DNA from: Methylococcaceae bacterium | GTDB taxonomy: Bacteria > Pseudomonadota > Gammaproteobacteria > Methylococcales > Methylomonadaceae | Reading direction: 5' to 3' | NCBI GenBank assembly: GCA_009925045.1 | Contig: RFQK01000024.1 | Coordinates: forward strand, 1-12,809 | Length of the DNA: 12,809 nt | Shown here: in pieces, positions 6,776-12,809 of the stretch | Position numbering within the stretch: the first letter of the stretch is position 1 | How the letters are laid out: every line of letters starts with the position of its first letter | Position numbers and translations under genes: made by a program | Notes under the pieces: generated by a model | The model's database searches: none | Seen by the model: only the letters and a program-made list of their open reading frames with translations | Told to the model about the DNA's origin: nothing

Positions 6776-7181
6776 AAAAAATCGCCTCACTATCGTTGTT
6801 ATTTTCGCCATGGCGATTATTCCATTTTCGATAGCTTGGTATCTCGCAGGCAATCCTAACGGATTAAAATTAGGTACTAATAATGGTGAGCTGATTGCGC
6901 CAGTGGTCACAACCGATTTGCCTGATTTTGTAGTGGTCATGCCTCAGCAGCCAAATGAGCCTGTTTTGAGTCAGATTTGGCAGGAAGATGCCCGATTACT
7001 CAAGATCAAATTGTCTCCCAGCTTGCTGGAAAAAGTGCAACAAGTTCAAGCCTATCAAGAGGCGAGTTTGCTGATTATGGATCCGCTGGGTAATCTCATG
7101 ATGCGTTATGCGGCTGGCTATGATCCTTATAAAGTCAGAAACGACTTATCAAAGTTATTAAGAATTTCACAAATTGGTTAA
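6759..7181 (+). CDS. Membrane-anchored protein of the cox cluster (SCO-neighbour type), short and cysteine-free
   Basis: This 140-residue protein starts at GTG 6759, overlapping SURF1. It has one N-terminal helix (about residues 10-30), then a GNPNG...NNGELI motif. It ends with MDPLGNLMMRY and a KVRNDLSKLLRISQIG tail. Both ends match the small, SCO-like proteins encoded between SURF1 and ctaA in gammaproteobacterial oxidase clusters. As I recall, those are usually about 170-200 residues, with a central thioredoxin-like region containing cysteines. Here the centre is short and the protein has no cysteine at all, so it may have an internal deletion or belong to a redox-inactive subgroup. A role in oxidase assembly is inferred from context only. 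A TTG at 6741 is an alternative start but lies deeper in SURF1. Confidence 0.75.
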   Translation: MNDQHKKNRLTIVVIFAMAIIPFSIAWYLAGNPNGLKLGTNNGELIAPVVTTDLPDFVVVMPQQPNEPVLSQIWQEDARLLKIKLSPSLLEKVQQVQAYQEASLLIMDPLGNLMMRYAAGYDPYKVRNDLSKLLRISQIG

Positions 7182-7185
7182 AGCT

Positions 7186-9117
7186 ATGTTTAAAAAGTTA
7201 AGTCTGTTCGGCCTTGTGTTGGCAGTTGTGGTAATCAGTCTGGGTGGTTATTTAAATCTAAAACATCAAGGTTTGGGATGTGAGGAGTGGCCGGCTTGCT
7301 ATGGTAAGGAAATCCTGGCAGGTGCAAATTCTAATCAACCTGCATGGGGACCAGAGTCAGGTGTTTTGCAGCAAATTCATCTTTATCTGGCCAGTGCTTT
7401 AGGCCTATGGGGTTTGATTCTGGCGGGCTTTGCTTTTTCCCTGTCACAACAAAAATGGTCGACTGTTGCCAAATGTCTATGGTTACTCGTGTTGATCGCT
7501 GCACAGGCCTGGGTTGGTCAAAAAACACTGGGGGCAGTGTATCAACCCATTCTGCTGACAGTTCATCACTTCCTGGGTCTTTTGACTGTGTGGAGTCTGG
7601 CTTGTCTCTATGTTTCGAGTCTGCCGCGTGTTGATAAACCTCGTTCTTGGTCGTTTTTAAATGTTTTGGTATGGCTGGCACAAGCGGTATTAGTCCTGGA
7701 AATTGTTTTGGGCAGTTGGGTTGCGAACAATTTAGGGGGATTAGCTTGTCCTGATTTCCCACGTTGTAATGGCGTATACCTACCTGAAGGCGATTATGTT
7801 GGAGCGCTGAATCTGATTCAGGCTTGGTTTAGTGAACACGTCGTCATTTTGGATGATTTAAGTCGCAGTATGTTGATGAGCTTACATTACGTGCTGAGCT
7901 TATTGGTATTTTTGATTCTCAATTGGGCTATGTTTAAAGCCACTGATGAAACTCAGCCTCGGGGTGTTCGTCGGGCGGGATCAATTCTGGCTTTAATGTT
8001 GTTATGTGAAATTTTATTCGGTGTTTTAGCCGTTAAACACGCCTTACCGCTCTCGCTGACATTAGCGCACAGTGTATGGGCCGGCTTATTAATGCTGCCC
8101 TTAATCGTTATCGCCAGACTCAGTCGTTATGGGGTTTTACCCAGCGATTTGGCCGAAATGGCTGAAGCAATTCCGCTGGTCCGCCCGGTCAGTGACGTTT
8201 CAGCTCAGCCCCAAAATCTTTATCAAAGACTGAGTAGCCAATTAAGTAGGACGCGTGGAGCCTTGGGTGGTTTACTCACTGGCCAGACAGGTGCGACCGA
8301 TTTAATTGAACAAATTGAGACCAGTTTGTTGATGGCAGACATGGGCATAGAAACTACTCAAACTATTATTCAACATCTCACGCAGACTTTGGATAAACAG
8401 CAACTGGCGGATCCGCAAACGCTGATACCGGTTCTGAAACAGCATTTGTATGAAATCTTGCAACCGTGTAGTCAGGCTTTAGTGATACCTAAGCAAGATA
8501 AGCCTTATGTGATTTTAGTAGTCGGTGTTAACGGGGCAGGTAAAACAACTTCCATCGGTAAATTGGCCCATCGCCTACAGGCACAAGGACACAGCGTTAT
8601 GTTAGCTGCGGGTGATACCTTTCGTGCTGCTGCGGTAGAGCAATTACAAACCTGGGGCGAGCGCAACCATGTGCAGGTAGTGGCGCAGCATACAGGCGCT
8701 GATTCAGCTTCAGTGATTTTCGATGCTTTGCAATCGGCTCAAGCCAAAGGTGTTGATGTATTGATTGCCGATACCGCCGGACGTTTGCATACCAAATCAA
8801 ACTTGATGGATGAGCTGAAAAAAATCAAACGGATTATGTCCAAATTAGATGAGTCAGCACCACATGAAGTCCTTCTGATTCTGGATGCAGGGACAGGTCA
8901 GAATGCCTTGTCGCAAGCGCGTCAGTTTGATGAAGCGGTGCAATTAACCGGACTGGCGCTTACTAAATTAGACGGTACCGCCAAAGGTGGTATTATTTTT
9001 GCCCTAGCTCAACAGTTAAAGCGTCCGATTCGTTTTATTGGTGTAGGCGAAGCGATGACGGATTTACAGGATTTTGATGCCCGCAGTTTTGTCGATGCCT
9101 TGTTTGAAACCCAATAA
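7186..9117 (+). CDS. ctaA-ftsY: Fusion of heme A synthase-like protein (CtaA/COX15) with SRP receptor GTPase FtsY
   Basis: A single uninterrupted frame of 643 residues joins two normally separate proteins. Residues 1-316 form an eight-helix CtaA-like unit with one candidate heme-ligand histidine in each of four helices (H65, H127 or H128, H234, H295). It has extracytoplasmic cysteine pairs C32/C38 (CEEWPAC) and C188/C194 (CPDFPRC). The second half has the typical VLGSWVANN...GLACPDFPRCNG motif. From about residue 345 the FtsY N domain begins. The G domain follows with GVNGAGKTT (447-455), DTFRAAAVEQ (477-486), DTAGR (529-533), TGQNA and TKLDGTAKGG (593-602). Both CtaA ends are normally cytoplasmic, so FtsY would sit in the cytoplasm. 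The ATG at 7186 is preferred over TTG 7174. An internal ATG at 8158 could yield a free 319-residue FtsY. In the CtaA half the helix-2 motif is QQIHLY where homologues have E..HR. ftsE follows after eight bases. Confidence 0.9.
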   Translation: MFKKLSLFGLVLAVVVISLGGYLNLKHQGLGCEEWPACYGKEILAGANSNQPAWGPESGVLQQIHLYLASALGLWGLILAGFAFSLSQQKWSTVAKCLWLLVLIAAQAWVGQKTLGAVYQPILLTVHHFLGLLTVWSLACLYVSSLPRVDKPRSWSFLNVLVWLAQAVLVLEIVLGSWVANNLGGLACPDFPRCNGVYLPEGDYVGALNLIQAWFSEHVVILDDLSRSMLMSLHYVLSLLVFLILNWAMFKATDETQPRGVRRAGSILALMLLCEILFGVLAVKHALPLSLTLAHSVWAGLLMLPLIVIARLSRYGVLPSDLAEMAEAIPLVRPVSDVSAQPQNLYQRLSSQLSRTRGALGGLLTGQTGATDLIEQIETSLLMADMGIETTQTIIQHLTQTLDKQQLADPQTLIPVLKQHLYEILQPCSQALVIPKQDKPYVILVVGVNGAGKTTSIGKLAHRLQAQGHSVMLAAGDTFRAAAVEQLQTWGERNHVQVVAQHTGADSASVIFDALQSAQAKGVDVLIADTAGRLHTKSNLMDELKKIKRIMSKLDESAPHEVLLILDAGTGQNALSQARQFDEAVQLTGLALTKLDGTAKGGIIFALAQQLKRPIRFIGVGEAMTDLQDFDARSFVDALFETQ

Positions 9118-9125
9118 TTGCCCAT

Positions 9126-9782
9126 ATGCTGAGATTTGAACACGTAAGTAAACGCTATCCGGATACTGGCGAAGTCCTGACTGAAATTAACTTCGATCTG
9201 GCCAAAGGCGAAATGGCGTTTTTAACGGGTCGCTCCGGGGCTGGGAAGAGTACCTTGCTTAAGCTGATTGCCATGATGGAGCAATGCAATCGAGGCACTA
9301 TTATGTTGGACGGCCAGAATGTCAGTCGGGTCAGTGAGCATAAAATTCCTTATCTGCGTCGCAACCTAGGGCTAATTTTTCAGGACTATAAACTGCTGAA
9401 TGACCGTACAGTGTTTGATAATGTGGCTTTGCCTTTAATTGTGTCCGGAGTTAATCATCAGGAAATTTCCCGTCGCGTCAGAGCTTCTCTGGATAAAGTG
9501 GGCTTATTGGGTAAAGAAAAGAAATATCCAGTTGCCTTATCTGGCGGAGAACAACAACGGGTAGGGATTGCTAGAGCGATTGTCAGCAAACCTAAACTGA
9601 TTCTGGCCGATGAACCGACCGGAAATCTGGATCCGGATCTTTCCAACGAGATTATGCTAATGTTCGAGGAATTCAAACATGCCGGTACTTCTTTGTTAAT
9701 TGCCACTCATGATATCGAACTGGTACACCGTTTTGCTTATCGAGTTCTTAGCCTTGATAAAGGCCATTTGATTGAGGCTTGA
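9126..9782 (+). CDS. ftsE: Cell division ATP-binding protein FtsE
   Basis: This 218-residue ABC ATPase has the normal FtsE length. With FtsX it forms a divisome complex that activates peptidoglycan hydrolases at the septum. Walker A GRSGAGKST is at residues 35-43. The Q-loop lies in GLIFQDYKLL, the signature is LSGGEQQRVG, and Walker B plus D-loop is LILADEPTGNLD. The H-loop histidine is in IATHD. The run GLIFQDYKLLNDRTVFDNVALPL is characteristic of FtsE rather than LolD-type ATPases. It starts eight bases after the ctaA-ftsY stop without a clear ribosome binding site, so it may depend on translational coupling. Its stop precedes the ftsX ATG by three bases. Confidence 0.96.
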   Translation: MLRFEHVSKRYPDTGEVLTEINFDLAKGEMAFLTGRSGAGKSTLLKLIAMMEQCNRGTIMLDGQNVSRVSEHKIPYLRRNLGLIFQDYKLLNDRTVFDNVALPLIVSGVNHQEISRRVRASLDKVGLLGKEKKYPVALSGGEQQRVGIARAIVSKPKLILADEPTGNLDPDLSNEIMLMFEEFKHAGTSLLIATHDIELVHRFAYRVLSLDKGHLIEA

Positions 9783-9785
9783 GTC

Positions 9786-10763
9786 ATGTCAAAATCGAAT
9801 GCTGTTCATAAACATAACCAATCTTTTCTGGCGCTGATCAAAGAGCGCTTTAATGCCTATTTGCTTAATCACGCTCACGGCTTATTTTCCAGTTTGGGTC
9901 GTCTGACCCGCACCCCGTTTACCTCGGCGATGACAATATTGGTGCTGGCTATCGCCATCGCCTTGGCCGGCGGTTTTTACAATATGGTTGCCAACATTCA
10001 GCAACTGACCGGCAATTTAGAAGCCAGTAACCAAATGTCGCTATTTCTTAAAGACAATATTAGCGAAGCAATGGGTCAAAAACTGGCGGATCAATTGCGT
10101 CAGCATCCCAGTTCAGAATCGGTGCGCTATATCAGTAAAAAACAGGCGATGGATGAATTCAAACTGAATAGTGGTTTTGGTGACGCCTTGTCAGCTTTAG
10201 AAACTAATCCCTTGCCTAGTGTGATTCTGGTTCAACCCAAGAACGCCTTGGAAACCGATGAAGATATGCAAAGGTTAATGCGTGAATTCAAGCAATTGCC
10301 ACAAGTTGACTTTGTGCAAGTCGATATGAAATGGGTGGAGCGTATGCAAACCATTATGTCGATTGCCAAACGTGCAGTATTTTTGGTCAGTATTTTGCTT
10401 GGTTTAGCTGTGACATTTATTACCGGCAATACCATACGCTTAGAATTGTACGATCGCCGTCATGAAGTTTATATTTCCAAACTGGTCGGGGCGACGAATG
10501 GTTTTATCCAAAGGCCTTTTCTGTATAGTGGTTTTTGGCTGGGCTTTATTTCAGGTTTCTTGGCCTGGCTCATTATTAGTGGCATGTTTTTACTAATTGA
10601 ATCCCCTGTTGAAGAATTATCAATTTTATACAACGGTTCTTTTCAATTACGTTATCTAGGCTTTTTTGAATTTTTAATCTTGATGCTGTCGACGTCCGGG
10701 TTGGCCGTAATGGGTTCATTAGGCGTATTGCATTATCAATTACGTCATCTTAAACCACAATAA
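9786..10763 (+). CDS. ftsX: Cell division protein FtsX
   Basis: This 325-residue protein has the FtsX architecture: a cytoplasmic N-terminus of about 45 residues, a first helix near 48-68, and a periplasmic domain of about 120 residues. Three further helices lie near 196-216, 247-270 and 292-314. The segment GNTIRLELYDRRHEVYISKLVGAT, between helices 2 and 3, is the conserved coupling region that contacts FtsE; SGFWLGF follows it. FtsX transmits FtsE ATP hydrolysis to periplasmic amidase activators. The gene follows ftsE by three bases. In many gammaproteobacteria rpoH comes after ftsX; here a ycgN-like gene begins after one base instead, which is a local difference in gene order. Confidence 0.95.
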   Translation: MSKSNAVHKHNQSFLALIKERFNAYLLNHAHGLFSSLGRLTRTPFTSAMTILVLAIAIALAGGFYNMVANIQQLTGNLEASNQMSLFLKDNISEAMGQKLADQLRQHPSSESVRYISKKQAMDEFKLNSGFGDALSALETNPLPSVILVQPKNALETDEDMQRLMREFKQLPQVDFVQVDMKWVERMQTIMSIAKRAVFLVSILLGLAVTFITGNTIRLELYDRRHEVYISKLVGATNGFIQRPFLYSGFWLGFISGFLAWLIISGMFLLIESPVEELSILYNGSFQLRYLGFFEFLILMLSTSGLAVMGSLGVLHYQLRHLKPQ

Positions 10764-10764
10764 C

Positions 10765-11184
10765 ATGGCTTTTTGGGAAGAAAAAACCTTAGAGCAGATG
10801 AGCCCGGAAGAATGGGAATCTTTGTGCGATCATTGTGGTAAATGCTGTTTACATAAACTGGAAGACGAAGACACCGGTGAAATCGCGTTTACCCGGGTGT
10901 GTTGTGATTTAATTGATCTCAAGACTTGTCAATGTACCCGTTATCAGGAGCGGACTGTTTTAGTCCCAGATTGCCTGGATTTAAAACAACATCAGTTTGC
11001 CGAATATAACTGGCTTCCGGATACCTGTGCTTATCGCCTGTTGGTGGATGGTCAGCCCTTGCCGGAATGGCATCCCTTAATCACCGGCAATCCCGAATCT
11101 GTGGTCCTGGCGGGAATGAAAATTACTGGCTACGCAATCAAAGAAGCAGAAGTCGATGATCTGGAGGATTATATTATTCCCTGA
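10765..11184 (+). CDS. YcgN/UPF0260 family cysteine-cluster protein
   Basis: This 139-residue protein carries the YkgJ/UPF0260-type cluster CDHCGKCCLHKL (C21, C24, C27, C28). Further conserved cysteines are at C46/C47 (RVCCDL), C55/C57 (TCQCTRY), C70 (VPDC) and C88. The opening FWEEKTLEQMSPEEWESLC and the phrase LPEWHPLITG are typical of the YcgN family. The cysteine set probably binds zinc or an iron centre; the biochemical role is not established. E. coli YcgN is about 148 residues. This one stops at DLEDYIIP, where relatives usually have a few more residues, so the very end may be clipped. It starts one base after the ftsX stop, and its last 16 bases overlap the convergent PLP-enzyme gene. 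Confidence 0.88.
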   Translation: MAFWEEKTLEQMSPEEWESLCDHCGKCCLHKLEDEDTGEIAFTRVCCDLIDLKTCQCTRYQERTVLVPDCLDLKQHQFAEYNWLPDTCAYRLLVDGQPLPEWHPLITGNPESVVLAGMKITGYAIKEAEVDDLEDYIIP

Positions 11185-11912
11185 TGATAATCCAGTCCTA
11201 ACTGCCAGTTGTCTGACTGGGCATCACCCAGTAATTCAGCAATATCCCGGTATAAAAAATTTGCGTGTTTCACCGCAGCGATGCCCAGTAGCTGCCGAGG
11301 GGGTGCTAATTGGCTGGCCAGTCCAGCCAGCGTAGTGCCGGTCCCACAAGCCAAAGCAAGCCAGTCATAATTGTCAGGCAATTCGTCGAGGATTTCTGCT
11401 ACGCCTTGCAGGGCCAGGGTAACCGCCCCGCCTTCGGGTAACCAATAGTAGTCAGGATAAGCTTTGCGCCACTGGGTGACTAATTCGGCTTGACGTAATT
11501 GTCGGTATTCCGAGCGACTCACGAAATGTACTTGCATGCCCCAGTTTTGGACATCGTTCAAAGTCGGGGTGAGTGAGGAACTGGGTTCTCCCCTTACAAG
11601 GCCGACAACGGGTAAATCGAGTTGATGACAGGCATAAGCCAACGCATGTAAATGATTAGAATAGCCCCCACCCATACTGATAATGCCAGGATAGCCAGAT
11701 TCCAATACGTGATTCAGTACATATTTAAGCTTACGCCATTTGTTTCCAGACAGGACGGGATGAATGCGTTCATCTTGTTTAATACTGAGACGAATGCCAT
11801 GGTTCTCTAGGTTGTGATCCTTGATAGACGTTAGCGGTGAAGCCTTTAGACTGAGTCGCAGAACCTCCAGTTTAGGATGCAAACCTAAGTCTGGGACTGT
11901 TTGATTGCCCAT
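11169..11912 (-). CDS. PLP-dependent ACC deaminase/D-cysteine desulfhydrase family protein, C-terminally truncated
   Basis: This 247-residue protein belongs to the tryptophan-synthase-beta-like PLP fold. SGNKWRKLKY (residues 55-64) contains the PLP lysine K58, GGGYSNHLHALA (81-92) binds substrate, and CGTGTTLAG (190-198) binds the PLP phosphate. Family members are usually about 300-330 residues. Here the frame stops just after WQLGLDYHQG, where relatives continue with a further 50-70 residues containing a YTGKM-type tyrosine segment and an HTGGLQG-type motif. That region carries active-site tyrosines in ACC deaminase. It is missing, because the coding sequence stops inside the 3' end of the convergent ycgN-like gene. 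The gene may thus be a pseudogene or encode an inactive protein. The start at 11912 overlaps folP by 28 bases and has a long N-terminal leader; a later start is possible. The substrate cannot be told. Confidence 0.78.
   Translation of the reverse strand: MGNQTVPDLGLHPKLEVLRLSLKASPLTSIKDHNLENHGIRLSIKQDERIHPVLSGNKWRKLKYVLNHVLESGYPGIISMGGGYSNHLHALAYACHQLDLPVVGLVRGEPSSSLTPTLNDVQNWGMQVHFVSRSEYRQLRQAELVTQWRKAYPDYYWLPEGGAVTLALQGVAEILDELPDNYDWLALACGTGTTLAGLASQLAPPRQLLGIAAVKHANFLYRDIAELLGDAQSDNWQLGLDYHQGII
11192..11220. repeat. Imperfect hairpin at the convergent gene junction
   Basis: The outer arms CCAGTC and GACTGG and the inner arms AACTG and CAGTT can pair around a single base, with unpaired bases in between. 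It begins eight bases after the ycgN-like stop and lies inside the end of the PLP-enzyme gene. No T-run follows on the plus strand. It may slow transcription of ycgN, but the call is weak. Confidence 0.3.
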
Positions 11913-12709
11913 GCGATATCAGCTGCCTGACGGTTTTCTCGAACGTCATGGACGCGAAATAATGTTACGCCTGCCATTACCCCTAAGGCTGTGGTAACAG
12001 CCGTGGCGGTGACTAAGGCCTCAGGTTCTGTTACATGACAAATACTGCCCATAAAACGCTTACGACTGGTGCCCAGTAGAACGGGGTAGCCGCTGCTCAC
12101 GAAGTCGCTTAAATGCGCCAATAAATCCAGATTATCCTGACGGCGTTTGCCAAAACCGATGCCAGGGTCGATAGCGATTTTTTCAGCTTTGATACCTGCG
12201 GCTAATGCAGTTTCGACCTTTTGCAATAATGAGGTTTTAACTTCCTCGACTACAGCCTCGTAATAGGGGTTGTCTTGCATGGTTTTGGGCGTGCCTTGCA
12301 TATGCATCAAAATAATCGCCACATCCTGTTGTGCGGCGACTGTCAGTATCCGTGGATCACAATCGCCTCCTGAAACATCGTTGATGATATTGGCCCCGGC
12401 TTGTATGGCCGCCTCTGCGACTACACTCGACATCGTGTCTATACTGATCGTTATTTCAGGGTGCATTGCTCGTAAACGGGCAATCACCGGGCATACACGC
12501 TCAATCTGTTGTTGAGCCGAAACCGGTTCTGAGCCTGGTCGGGTAGATTCACCGCCAATATCCAGAATATCTGCTCCCTCCGACAGCATGCGCTCGGCTT
12601 GGGCGAGTGCCTGATCCAGTTGATGGTAACGTCCGCCATCGGAAAAGCTGTCGGGAGTCAGGTTCAATATGCCCATGATTTTGGGGGATGCACTGTGCAG
12701 AATAGTCAT
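11885..12709 (-). CDS. folP: Dihydropteroate synthase FolP
   Basis: This 274-residue cytoplasmic enzyme condenses 4-aminobenzoate with the pterin pyrophosphate to form dihydropteroate in folate synthesis, and it is the sulfonamide target. The motifs are complete and in order: MGILNLTPDSFSDGG (12-26), GGESTRPG (52-59), DVSGG (111-115), MHMQGTPKTMQ (135-145), DPGIGFGK (181-188), LGTSRKRF (212-219) and RVHDV (262-266). The ATG at 12709 gives the normal length and has GGA seven bases upstream. A GTG at 12775 would add 22 residues without family likeness. In many gammaproteobacteria folP lies between ftsH and glmM; here the next gene downstream is the truncated PLP enzyme, overlapping by 28 bases. 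The region to the right edge (12710-12809) shows no confident gene. Confidence 0.95.
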   Translation of the reverse strand: MTILHSASPKIMGILNLTPDSFSDGGRYHQLDQALAQAERMLSEGADILDIGGESTRPGSEPVSAQQQIERVCPVIARLRAMHPEITISIDTMSSVVAEAAIQAGANIINDVSGGDCDPRILTVAAQQDVAIILMHMQGTPKTMQDNPYYEAVVEEVKTSLLQKVETALAAGIKAEKIAIDPGIGFGKRRQDNLDLLAHLSDFVSSGYPVLLGTSRKRFMGSICHVTEPEALVTATAVTTALGVMAGVTLFRVHDVRENRQAADIAWAIKQSQT

Positions 12710-12809
12710 ATTATTTTCCGCAGCAACGTTTAAATTTTTTACCGCTTCCGCAACTGCAAGGGGCATTCTTACCACTATTTTGAGTGGCGGCTATTTTTCC
12801 GGCGGCTTT

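Noticed and set aside
7174..7185. TTG start four codons earlier for the fusion gene
   Set aside because: It overlaps the stop of the previous gene and has no ribosome binding site; the ATG at 7186 begins directly before the first membrane helix.
7331..7762. Minus-strand frame of 143 codons opposite the CtaA half of the fusion
   Set aside because: It is antisense to a recognisable membrane protein and shows no domain, helix pattern or initiation signal of its own.
12710..12775. GTG start at 12775 for folP
   Set aside because: It adds 22 residues not found in dihydropteroate synthases; the ATG at 12709 has a better ribosome binding site and gives the usual length.
12782..12809. Repeated GCCGCC blocks at the right edge
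   Set aside because: They are short direct repeats that do not pair into a hairpin, and too little sequence is present to judge.

Overview
The window looks like a chromosomal segment of a gammaproteobacterium with moderate GC. The evidence is the order bioC-bioD, then an aa3/caa3-type cytochrome c oxidase cluster laid out as in Pseudomonas and related gammaproteobacteria (coxB, coxA, small membrane protein, ctaG, coxC, DUF2909 on the other strand, SURF1, SCO-neighbour protein, ctaA), then ftsY-ftsE-ftsX and a YcgN-family protein. A methanotroph-like lineage (Methylococcales) is possible but only a guess. There are no tRNA or rRNA genes, insertion sequences, CRISPR arrays or phage genes. No gene-free stretch exceeds about 230 bases.

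Layout. Bases 1-953 hold the end of a biotin operon: the C-terminus of BioC and a complete BioD, closed by a strong terminator at 1001-1043. A perfect FNR/Anr-type palindrome (TTGATCTAGATCAA) overlaps the bioD stop codon. Bases 1116-5700 hold the oxidase operon: CoxB with a fused cytochrome c domain, CoxA, a 32-residue membrane miniprotein, CtaG (Cox11, CuB insertion) and CoxC, ended by a textbook terminator. A DUF2909 membrane protein runs leftward at 5715-5969. From 6047 a second rightward transcription unit carries SURF1, a small membrane-anchored protein, a very unusual single reading frame joining a heme A synthase-like protein (CtaA/COX15) to the SRP receptor FtsY, then FtsE, FtsX and a YcgN-family cysteine-cluster protein. 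The right end (12709 down to 11169, minus strand) carries folP and a PLP-dependent ACC-deaminase/D-cysteine-desulfhydrase-type gene that stops short and overlaps the end of the ycgN-like gene.

How the genes fit together. CoxB/A/C are the catalytic core of a proton-pumping oxidase. CtaG and SURF1 act in copper and heme insertion, and CtaA would make heme A. The usual next genes of such clusters, ctaB (heme O synthase) and a SCO copper chaperone, are absent. At that point the frame runs directly into ftsY, whose normal partners ftsE and ftsX follow. The simplest reading is a deletion or rearrangement that joined two conserved gene clusters in frame. It would give an 8-helix membrane protein with the FtsY GTPase as its cytoplasmic tail. 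The CtaA half has also lost several otherwise conserved residues. This fusion is the main item of interest; the truncated PLP enzyme at the other end suggests that further deletions shaped the region.
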